Part shown: positions 1-5,269 of the stretch, in pieces
Layout of the letters: each line of letters opens with the position of its first letter
How positions within the stretch are numbered: position 1 is the first letter of the stretch
Source: Lachnospiraceae bacterium
GTDB taxonomy: Bacteria; Bacillota; Clostridia; Lachnospirales; Lachnospiraceae
NCBI GenBank assembly: GCA_017959525.1
Contig: JAGDAL010000013.1
Span: 1-5,269 of the forward strand
Length of the DNA stretch: 5,269 bases
Direction of reading: 5' to 3'
Position numbers and translations under genes: made by a program
Notes under the pieces: model-generated
Seen by the model: only the letters and a program-made list of their open reading frames with translations
What the model was told of the DNA's origin: nothing
The model's database searches: none

Positions 1-594
1 ACCTATGAAGTAAACCAACCATGGGAAACCCTATGGATGCACTTCGACGGCCCCCAGGCCAGAGGCTACTACGACGCCATCACCCAGGGGAAGAACCTGG
101 TCATCACCCTAAGTTCCACTTATCGATTTGAAAAATACCTAACCAAAATCTACGAAGCCTTCCGGGACTCCACACCGGTGAACGACGCCACCCTCAACAA
201 CTGGATCGTCAATATGATGACGGAGCTTCTTGTATCCAGGGAATCCACGGACCGAAGTTCATCCGGAAGTGATGTCATCGAAGACGTGGTCTCCTACATC
301 ATGGAGCACCTATCGGAAGATGTTTCCCTTGAAGAGCTGGCAAGGAAAGCTTCCTTAAGCCCCTTTTATTTTTCCCGTCTCTTCAAGAAGGAAACCGGAT
401 TCACGCCACACGATTACATTCTCACTACCAGAATCAATCACGCAAAATTCTTGCTATTGACCTCATCCTTAAGCATTAAGGATATTTGTTTTCAACTTGG
501 TTTCAGTAGTGAAAGCGCATTCTGTACCGCATTTAAGAAAAAGATTGGAGAAACGCCCAGCGAGTTTCGCACCAACCACACCACAATGCTTTAA
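1..594 (+). CDS. AraC-family transcriptional regulator, C-terminal part (5' end outside window)
   Basis: This is a cytoplasmic DNA-binding regulator of the AraC/XylS family; 197 residues are visible. The first ATG in frame is at 37, but the frame is open to the left edge and the 12 residues before it include a Trp-rich stretch (PWETLWMHF) typical of the end of the AraC cupin ligand-binding domain, so the real start lies upstream. A helical linker follows, then the two-helix-turn-helix domain over about the last 105 residues. The first HTH is around visible residues 108-132 (SLEELARKASLSPFYFSRLF). The second carries the family signature GFSSESAFCTAFKKKIGETP and ends in SEFR. The gene ends in TAA at 592-594 and converges on a sugar ABC operon, which it may control; that is inference from position, since such regulators can also act on genes further left. 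Third-base GC falls along the gene (see findings). The family call is firm; the effector is unknown. Confidence 0.93.
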   Translation, partial: TYEVNQPWETLWMHFDGPQARGYYDAITQGKNLVITLSSTYRFEKYLTKIYEAFRDSTPVNDATLNNWIVNMMTELLVSRESTDRSSSGSDVIEDVVSYIMEHLSEDVSLEELARKASLSPFYFSRLFKKETGFTPHDYILTTRINHAKFLLLTSSLSIKDICFQLGFSSESAFCTAFKKKIGETPSEFRTNHTTML

Positions 595-627
595 AAGAAC
601 AGGGCTCCCGAAGGAGCCCTATTTTTA
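591..627. terminator. Bidirectional intrinsic terminator between convergent genes
   Basis: A perfect 8-bp stem, AGGGCTCC (601-608) with GGAGCCCT (613-620), closes a CGAA tetraloop. On the plus strand it is followed by ATTTTTAT, ending the AraC-type gene 7 bases after its stop codon. On the minus strand the stem is followed by GTTCTTTTAA (positions 600 to 591), ending the transporter operon 20 bases after the binding-protein stop. The plus-strand T-run is the better one, but both are usable. Confidence 0.9.
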
Positions 628-640
628 TGAAGTAACGTCC

Positions 641-1699
641 TTACTCTGCTGCCTTACCCATAACATCCTTGTAGGTATCCGGGGTAACAACAACTGCATC
701 TACTGCAGTTTCCATATCCACATCTTCGCCGTTGATTAACTTGTAGAGAACATCTACAGAGCCCTTACCAACACTATCGGAAGAGAAGTAAGCTGCTGCC
801 TTCATGCAGGTTCCGTCAGCGCCCTTGTTGTTCCACTCGTCTTTTGCCATGTATGCACCAAGACCAACAACGCAAGCGTCCTTATCCAATCCTGCACTCT
901 CCAATGCACGGCATGCACCGATGGTACCCTCTTCGTTAGCACCGGTTACCAGCCACTTCTTGATTTCCGGATGAGCGGTAAAAATAGCTGCTGCTGCGGT
1001 GTTGCCCTTCTCGGTTGTTCCATCGTAATCTGCCTTGAAGATACGAGCGGTATCGAAGTTCGGAAGTGCTGCGGTGAAGTTGTCATACTCACCTTCTGCA
1101 CGAGGTACGCAGGAAGATACGGTATCCATGGTCATGATGAGAAGACCGCACTCTTCGTCGGAATCCAATCCGTTCTCTTTTGCATAGTTTGCAAGCCAAT
1201 CACCGTTTGCCTGTCCAATCACATAAGCGTTGATTCCTACCCAAGGAGCAATCTTGTTGCCATCGCCATCCTGCAATGCATCATCGGCTGCAACAATCGG
1301 AATACCTGCTTCCTTACACTTATCAACAACGGCCTGGCTCATGGTCTGATCCGGGATACAGGTCACAATACCCTTGGCGTTGTTTGCAATTGCATTATCG
1401 ATGGCCTTCAAGTACTCTTCCGGACTCATCTTCGCATCTACATAGGTGAAGGAATCCCCATTTGCCTTCACTGCTTCTTCTGCTGCTGCACCCTCATCGA
1501 TGAACCAGGTCTGGTCACCGGCTTTGTAAATACCGTAGATAACGCCGGCTTCACCGGAAGCAGCGCTCTCTGTGGTTGTCTCGGCATCAGCCTTCGGCTC
1601 TGCACTTGCAGCACCGTCATCGGTAGATACCGCAGAACAAGCGGTTGCAGACAGTGTCATTACAGACACCAATAATGCGGTTAAAATTCTTTTTCTCAT
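641..1699 (-). CDS. araF: AraF-like sugar ABC transporter substrate-binding lipoprotein
   Basis: This 352-residue extracellular lipoprotein captures sugar for the adjacent AraG/AraH-like importer. The N-terminus is a lipoprotein signal (MRKR, hydrophobic core, then ATA before Cys21), followed by a Ser/Thr/Ala/Glu-rich tether to about residue 50 and a periplasmic-binding-protein type I fold (about 52-350). Compared from memory with E. coli AraF, shared stretches include AKGIVTCIPD (108-117), HPEIKKWLVTGAN (243-255) and the C-terminal VVVTPDTYK (336-344). Matching pocket residues are Lys59, Trp65-Phe66, Asp139-Asp140, Arg200 and Asn255. Two known AraF contacts look changed: Glu14 aligns with Gln63 and Asn232 with Tyr283, so arabinose is likely but not certain as ligand. 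The start is set by AGGAGG at 1705-1710, 5 bases before ATG. It is the last gene of the operon, 63 bases after the permease, with a stem-loop in the gap. The family call is firm; the symbol is tentative. Confidence 0.87.
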   Translation of the reverse strand: MRKRILTALLVSVMTLSATACSAVSTDDGAASAEPKADAETTTESAASGEAGVIYGIYKAGDQTWFIDEGAAAEEAVKANGDSFTYVDAKMSPEEYLKAIDNAIANNAKGIVTCIPDQTMSQAVVDKCKEAGIPIVAADDALQDGDGNKIAPWVGINAYVIGQANGDWLANYAKENGLDSDEECGLLIMTMDTVSSCVPRAEGEYDNFTAALPNFDTARIFKADYDGTTEKGNTAAAAIFTAHPEIKKWLVTGANEEGTIGACRALESAGLDKDACVVGLGAYMAKDEWNNKGADGTCMKAAAYFSSDSVGKGSVDVLYKLINGEDVDMETAVDAVVVTPDTYKDVMGKAAE

Positions 1700-1731
1700 A
1701 AAACCCTCCTAAAATTGTTTTTTATTTCTCG

Positions 1732-1749
1732 ACATGCACTCTTGCATGT
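1732..1749 (-). other. Stem-loop in the permease/binding-protein gap
   Basis: ACATGCA (1732-1738) and TGCATGT (1743-1749) form a perfect 7-bp inverted repeat around a 4-base loop. On the minus strand it is followed by AGAAATAAAAAAC, an A-rich tract with no U-run, so it is not an intrinsic terminator. It lies 32 bases before the binding-protein start and upstream of its ribosome binding site. A role as an mRNA processing or stability element that favours the binding protein is inference; an operator is also possible. Confidence 0.5.
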
Positions 1750-1762
1750 TGGATTCACAACA

Positions 1763-2743
1763 TTATGCGTTCTTCATGGAAGCTTCCAACAACTCCTTCT
1801 CACGCTTCTGCTTGCGGATGTAGTCTGTGGTCAATGCGAACAGAAGCAATGCGCCACGTGCTACGTACTGCCAGAAGGACGGAACGTTAACCATGGTAAG
1901 TCCGGTATTGAAGGACTGGATTAAGATGATACCCAAGATGGTACCGCCCATTCCGCCGACACCACCCATGAAGGATACGCCGCCTAAGATTACGGCGGTG
2001 ATGGCATCGAACTCTAAGTTCACGTTCGCTGCCGGCTGTCCCGAATTCATACGGGAAGAGAAAATAATTCCACCGATGGCACACAAAATTCCCATTAAAA
2101 TAAAGCAGATTAAAATCGTGCGCTGCGGATTCAATCCTGCCAATCTTGCCGCATCCTTGTTACCGCCGATGGCATAGATCTGACGGCCGAACTTGGTTCT
2201 GGCAAGGATAATCCCAAATACCGCAATGAGGATAATCATAATCCATACGGAAAGCGGGATTCCGAAGATACGAAGCTTACCAATCAGAAGGTACGTCGGG
2301 TCGGTAATGGATACCGGCTTACCGTCGCAGATGATATAAGCAAATCCACGGATGACCGACTGGGTAACCAGGGTTGCAATAAACGGATCCAGCTTGATCT
2401 TATTGACCATGAAGGAGTTAAATACTCCGATGATTGCTCCACTTACGACTGTAATTAATACAACAAATCCAAAAGGAACTCCTGCTGCCGAAAGCAGTGC
2501 AGCCAACACTCCGGAGAAGGCAACCACAGCACCCGGAGACAAGTCGTTCTGTGCGGCAATAATCAAATAGGTATGTCCGATGGCAACCAATCCTACCAGG
2601 GATCCTGCTACCAGGATATTTACAATATTCGTTCCGGTAAAAAAGTTATGATTCAGGGAAGAGAAAATAATGAATACCACAATAATTGCGGCGATCATCG
2701 TCAGCTTGTCTCCCCCAATTTTGATTTTCTTTAATTTCTCCAT
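1763..2743 (-). CDS. araH: AraH-like sugar ABC transporter permease
   Basis: This 326-residue integral membrane subunit forms the sugar channel of a ribose/arabinose-type importer. It is strongly hydrophobic, with about 8-10 transmembrane segments (for example near residues 12-30, 38-62, 71-88, 91-113, 162-181, 207-228, 245-285 and 288-308) and a short charged cytoplasmic tail (KQKREKELLEASMKNA). The family motifs are RGFAYIICDGKPV (132-144), the ATPase-contacting loop FGRQIYAIGGNKDAARLAGL (185-204), SRMNSGQP (230-237) and the Gly-rich VILGGVSFMGG (251-261). From memory these match E. coli AraH (RGLAYIISDGKAV, SRMTSGQP) closely. Near residues 64-71 the usual GGxDLSVG-like motif reads AQNDLSPG. 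The ATG starts 3 bases after the ATPase stop codon, and its ribosome binding site (GAGGTG, 2750-2755) lies in the last codons of the ATPase gene, so the two are probably translationally coupled. Length is normal for the family. Confidence 0.9.
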   Translation of the reverse strand: MEKLKKIKIGGDKLTMIAAIIVVFIIFSSLNHNFFTGTNIVNILVAGSLVGLVAIGHTYLIIAAQNDLSPGAVVAFSGVLAALLSAAGVPFGFVVLITVVSGAIIGVFNSFMVNKIKLDPFIATLVTQSVIRGFAYIICDGKPVSITDPTYLLIGKLRIFGIPLSVWIMIILIAVFGIILARTKFGRQIYAIGGNKDAARLAGLNPQRTILICFILMGILCAIGGIIFSSRMNSGQPAANVNLEFDAITAVILGGVSFMGGVGGMGGTILGIILIQSFNTGLTMVNVPSFWQYVARGALLLFALTTDYIRKQKREKELLEASMKNA

Positions 2744-2746
2744 GTT

Positions 2747-4246
2747 TTACACCTCACCCAGCATACCCATAGTCAGCAACTGATCTTCCGTTACTTCCTC
2801 TCTGCCGGTTTCTCCCACAATTTTCAGTCCTCGCATAACGATGATACGGTCAGACAATCCGATGACCTCCGGCATCTCGGAAGAAATCAGGATAACGCCC
2901 ATGCCCTGCTTGGCAAAATCGCATATCATCTGATAAAACTCCGCCTTCGCTCCTACGTCGATACCCTTAGTAGGTTCATCCATGATGAGCACCTTTGGGT
3001 TTGTGGAAAGCCAGCGCGCAACAATACATTTCTGCTGGTTGCCGCCGGACAGTTCCACAATCTTCTTCGAAGGGGAGGGAGTTTTGATGTTAAAATCACG
3101 AATTCCCTTGTTGGCAACTTCTTTCTCTTTTTTGCTATCCATAAAACCAAATTGGTTAGAATTGGCATCTAACATGGAAATATTGATGTTGTCGGCAACA
3201 CTTAAGTTGGCTAAGATTCCCTGCAGCTTCCGGTCTTCCGGTACCAGCACAATGCCGTTCTCCTGGGCTTCGTGTGGTGAGCGGTTGGTAATCTTCTTGC
3301 CCTCTAAGTACACTTCTCCGGTTTTCATCTTGTCTGCACCGATGATGGCACGCATCAGTTCCGTACGACCTGCACCAACCAATCCGGAGAATCCCAACAC
3401 CTCGCCCTTATGCAGAACGAAGGAATTCTCTTTGACGTAATCGCTGGAGACGTTTTTGACCTCCAAGAGCACATCGCCGATATTGGTGTTGCGGTCCAAT
3501 TCCTTGTAGATATCTCCCAAGTCACGGCCAACCATCATCTTAATCATCTCGGACTCCGGAACCACCTTCGGATCGATCGTGTCTACATAACGTCCGTCCT
3601 TAAAGATGGCAACCTTATCTGCGATTTGTTGGATTTCGTTCATACGATGGGATACGTAAATAATGATTTTTCCCTCGTCCCGAAGCTTCCGAATGACCGT
3701 AAACAGCGCCTCAATCTCCGCATCGGACAAGGACGCCGTCGGCTCATCGAAACAGATAACCTGTAGATTATCTCTGGAATAGGCCTTCATAATCTCAACC
3801 ATCTGCTGGTAGGCAATGGACATGTCCTTCACCTTGGTGGATGGATCAATCGGCAAACCAAAATCATCGATAATCTTCTTAGCATCCCGATTCGCCTTCT
3901 TGGTATCGATAAATCCAAGCTTCTTGGAAGGCATCCGTCCGAGATAGATGTTCTCTGCAACGGATAACTCTAAGAGGATTTGTCGCTCCTGATAAATAAC
4001 TGAGATTCCGTCTTCAATTGCTTCATGTGGGGAATTAAAATGCTTTTGCACACCGTTGATAATGTATTCACCGGATGTTGGCTGATAATCGCCATTTAAA
4101 ATCTTAAGAAGTGTAGACTTTCCTGCCCCGTTTTCCCCCAAAAAGGCAAGTACCTCTCCCCCATAGGCTTTAAATGACACATCATCGAGAGCCTTCACGC
4201 CCGGGAAATACTTGGAAATCCCCTTGAATTCCAGTACTCCGTTCAT
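2747..4246 (-). CDS. araG: AraG-like sugar ABC transporter ATP-binding protein (two ABC domains)
   Basis: This 499-residue cytoplasmic ATPase powers sugar import and is a tandem two-domain protein of the RbsA/MglA/AraG group. Domain 1 has Walker A GENGAGKST (37-45), a degenerate signature MSIAYQQ (142-148), Walker B VICFDEPTASLS (163-174) and a switch His at 200. Domain 2 has a Walker A-like GLVGAGRT (288-295) with Arg in place of Lys, signature LSGGNQQ (399-405), Walker B VLIMDEPTKGIDVGAK (419-434) and ISSEMPE (454-460). The Arg and the weak first signature are normal for this group and not damage. Resemblance to E. coli AraG, judged from memory, is strong at STLLKILNGDYQPTSG, AENIYLGRMP, MVGRDLGDIY and DNINIS. 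The start is supported by AAGGAG at 4255-4260, 8 bases before ATG. It is the first gene of the operon, behind the candidate promoter at 4306-4333. RbsA or MglA identity is less likely but not excluded. Confidence 0.93.
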   Translation of the reverse strand: MNGVLEFKGISKYFPGVKALDDVSFKAYGGEVLAFLGENGAGKSTLLKILNGDYQPTSGEYIINGVQKHFNSPHEAIEDGISVIYQERQILLELSVAENIYLGRMPSKKLGFIDTKKANRDAKKIIDDFGLPIDPSTKVKDMSIAYQQMVEIMKAYSRDNLQVICFDEPTASLSDAEIEALFTVIRKLRDEGKIIIYVSHRMNEIQQIADKVAIFKDGRYVDTIDPKVVPESEMIKMMVGRDLGDIYKELDRNTNIGDVLLEVKNVSSDYVKENSFVLHKGEVLGFSGLVGAGRTELMRAIIGADKMKTGEVYLEGKKITNRSPHEAQENGIVLVPEDRKLQGILANLSVADNINISMLDANSNQFGFMDSKKEKEVANKGIRDFNIKTPSPSKKIVELSGGNQQKCIVARWLSTNPKVLIMDEPTKGIDVGAKAEFYQMICDFAKQGMGVILISSEMPEVIGLSDRIIVMRGLKIVGETGREEVTEDQLLTMGMLGEV

Positions 4247-4305
4247 ACCGTTCGCTCCTTATTTCAAATCACGTCTGTGTCTTTTGGTGACCTTTACTAA
4301 TTTTG

Positions 4306-4333
4306 ATTATAGAGACCCTTGGTCCCTTTTCCA
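4306..4333 (-). promoter_or_regulatory. Candidate promoter of the transporter operon
   Basis: On the minus strand a perfect -10 box, TATAAT (4306-4311), follows a partial -35 box, TGGAAA (4328-4333, 4 of 6 consensus bases), with a 16-base spacer. This predicts a start near 4299 and a leader of about 50 bases before the ATPase ATG. The box sequences are visible; promoter function is inferred. Confidence 0.55.
4311..4327. promoter_or_regulatory. Candidate operator palindrome within the operon promoter spacer
   Basis: AGAGACC-CTT-GGTCCCT is a 17-base palindrome with 6 of 7 arm positions paired. It fills the spacer between the proposed -35 and -10 boxes of the transporter operon and touches the -10 box. 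A second short palindrome, GGTGACC (4286-4292), is centred 30 bases away, just after the expected transcription start. Placement suits a repressor site, but short palindromes arise by chance and no regulator can be assigned. Confidence 0.3.
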
Positions 4334-4410
4334 TTAACCAAACTTGCGGATGTATTTCAAAAAATTGCTCTCTCATTCCCGCCATTGTGTACTTTCCATC
4401 TTTTTTCATG

Positions 4411-4416
4411 CATAAT
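4411..4416 (+). promoter_or_regulatory. Candidate -10 box of the epimerase gene
   Basis: CATAAT matches TATAAT at 5 of 6 positions and lies 34 bases before the epimerase ATG, giving a short leader. No good -35 box is seen at 16-18 bases upstream (TGTACT at 4388-4393 is weak), so this promoter may need an activator or may not be real. Confidence 0.3.
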
Positions 4417-4438
4417 TTTGTAAAGAATGACGATAGTT

Positions 4439-4445
4439 GGAGGGG
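4439..4445 (+). promoter_or_regulatory. Ribosome binding site that fixes the epimerase start
   Basis: GGAGGGG lies 5 bases before the ATG at 4451 (7 bases counted from its GGAGG core). The earlier in-frame ATG at 4427 has no such site in front of it and would put this sequence inside the coding region, so 4451 is chosen as the start. Confidence 0.8.
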
Positions 4446-4450
4446 ACAAC

Positions 4451-5269
4451 ATGAATGTAAGCCAGAGTGTTGTAAAAAGAACAAACGCATCTGACGTAAA
4501 TATCATATCTGTAACGGTTGCTACCGGGCATACGAAATGTCCACGAATCTGTTTCGAATTCACATCCTTTGGCGCCGGTATCCGAAAAATCAGCCTGTTT
4601 GACGAGGCAGGAGACGAGCATCTACTCTCTTTATGTTATCAGGACGTTTTAGAATCTTGCTCCAACACTTCCTTAGCAGGTCTTACCGTCGGCCCAAATG
4701 CCGGACGCCTTCCGGGGAAACGCCTCCTTGCAATGGCAGACGAAACGGACCTTTTAGAAGTGTCACTTCCGGCCAACGAAGAAGATAAGCAACTCCACGG
4801 CGGTGCCCATCATCTGGCTACCGTCAATTGGGCACTGGAGGAATTGCGTTACTCCGAATGCTGTTGTACCGTGTGCTTCGTAACTTCCCAACCGGATGGA
4901 TTGGACGGATGGCCGGGAAATCGGACTTACCGGGTGCGCTATCATGTGGATGGACGGGGATTGTCTGTTTCCTATGATGCTGCCTCCGATGATCTGACCT
5001 ATCTGAATCTGACGAACCATACCTAGTGGATGCGAGATGGTTTAGAGTTGCAGGTCGCTGCTCATCGCATGGTAGCGAATGAAGAGGACTTCCTTCCGAA
5101 GGAAATTGTTACGCTTCCGGATGTTTCTTCCGGTTTTTACGCAATAAAAGAAGACGCTGTTTACAACAACGCCTTCCTCTTAGATTCTATAGATTGTGCC
5201 GATAAACTCTCCTGGCCGGATGTTGGATTTGCAATGAACCTAATCACCGATGCACCGGCTCTGGTGGTC
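4451..5269 (+). pseudogene. Aldose 1-epimerase (GalM-like mutarotase), interrupted by an in-frame TAG; 3' end outside window
   Basis: The family interconverts alpha and beta anomers of aldoses in the cytoplasm, which suits a neighbour of a sugar importer. From the ATG at 4451 there are 191 codons, then TAG at 5024-5026, then 81 more open codons to the window edge in the same frame. Before the stop, GalM features are clear: a FGAGIRKISL strand (40-49), GPNAGRL with Arg86, LHGG with His116, DGLDGWPGN (149-157) and LNLTNH with His190; Arg86, His116 and His190 match known active-site positions. After the stop the frame still reads as GalM (LELQVAAHRMVANEEDFLP, later VGFAMNLITDAPALVV). The conserved Tyr-Phe/Trp-Asn-Leu-x-Gly that should follow Asn-His-Thr is absent, and the residue matching a family Asp looks like Asn in YNNAF (5162-5176). 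The catalytic Glu would lie beyond the window. The truncated product would lack half the barrel and is probably inactive. A sequence error remains possible. The family call is firm; the pseudogene call is moderate. Confidence 0.75.
5024..5026 (+). other. In-frame amber codon inside the epimerase frame
   Basis: This TAG directly follows the codons for Asn-His-Thr, where the GalM family has Tyr or a similar aromatic. The four complete stop codons elsewhere in the window are all TAA. The next ATG in frame, at 5030, has no ribosome binding site in front of it, so restart of translation there is not supported. Confidence 0.85.

Larger units (their letters stand above)
4247..4450. other. Divergent intergenic regulatory region
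   Basis: This is the gap of about 200 bp between the divergent transporter operon and the epimerase gene. It is AT-rich and carries candidate promoters in both directions plus short palindromes. Small open frames crossing it have no ribosome binding site or recognisable product. I see no tRNA, riboswitch or catabolite (cre) site here. Confidence 0.7.

Noticed and set aside
971..1675. A 234-residue open frame on the plus strand, opposite the binding-protein gene
   Set aside because: It lies wholly antisense to a well supported gene, gives a Cys-rich product with no recognisable domain, and has no clear ribosome binding site. It is a shadow of the minus-strand gene.
3285..3295. Arg instead of Lys in the second Walker A-like motif of the ATPase (around residue 294), suspected as inactivation
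   Set aside because: A degenerate second Walker A is usual in the RbsA/MglA/AraG group, so it is normal for this family.
2982..3766. Two plus-strand open frames opposite the ATPase gene
   Set aside because: Both are antisense to an ATPase whose motifs are complete from end to end, and neither product shows family features.
4421..4434. Possible catabolite-repression (cre) site TGTAAAGAATGACG near the epimerase start
   Set aside because: It lacks the central CG and the symmetrical arms of the cre consensus.
4427..4450. ATG at 4427 as the epimerase start
   Set aside because: It would place the strong GGAGGGG site inside the coding region and has no site of its own; the ATG at 4451 is correctly spaced.
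4269..4621. Short open frames crossing the divergent gap and the start of the epimerase
   Set aside because: They overlap each other and the candidate promoters, lack ribosome binding sites, and have no recognisable content.
5024..5026. TAG read as an amino acid (pyrrolysine or amber suppression)
   Set aside because: Pyrrolysine is known mainly in methylamine methyltransferases and not in epimerases. Readthrough would still leave the conserved YFNLxG segment missing. Decay or a sequence error is simpler.

Overview
The window looks like chromosomal DNA of a low-GC Gram-positive anaerobe, most likely a Clostridia/Lachnospiraceae-type gut bacterium. This is inferred from strong AGGAGG-type ribosome binding sites, a lipoprotein (not periplasmic) solute-binding protein with a Ser/Thr/Ala/Glu-rich tether, and moderate GC. 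No species can be named from the sequence alone.

Layout. Positions 1-594 (+) hold the C-terminal part of an AraC-family transcription regulator whose start lies left of the window. It converges on a three-gene sugar ABC transporter operon on the minus strand, and one hairpin with T-runs on both sides (about 591-627) can terminate both transcripts. Read in its own direction, the operon is ATPase (4246-2747), permease (2743-1763), lipoprotein binding protein (1699-641). All three resemble the E. coli L-arabinose transporter AraG, AraH and AraF more than other members of the ribose/galactose-type importer group. A roughly 200-bp gap (4247-4450) separates the operon from a divergent aldose 1-epimerase (GalM-like) gene on the plus strand, which runs off the right edge. 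The gap holds candidate promoters for both directions and short palindromes.

How it fits together. The cassette looks like uptake of an aldopentose or similar sugar: the lipoprotein captures it, AraH/AraG import it, and the mutarotase would interconvert its anomers. The AraC-type protein is a plausible but unproven sensor.

The most notable anomaly is in the epimerase. An in-frame TAG (5024-5026) sits directly after the conserved Asn-His-Thr, and the family's following Tyr-Phe/Trp-Asn-Leu-x-Gly segment is missing, yet the frame stays open and GalM-like to the window end. A decayed gene is the simplest reading. Other points are changed sugar-pocket positions in the binding protein, the binding protein being last in its operon behind a small stem-loop, and a palindrome filling the promoter spacer. 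I see no mobile element, CRISPR array, RNA gene or clearly new biological system.
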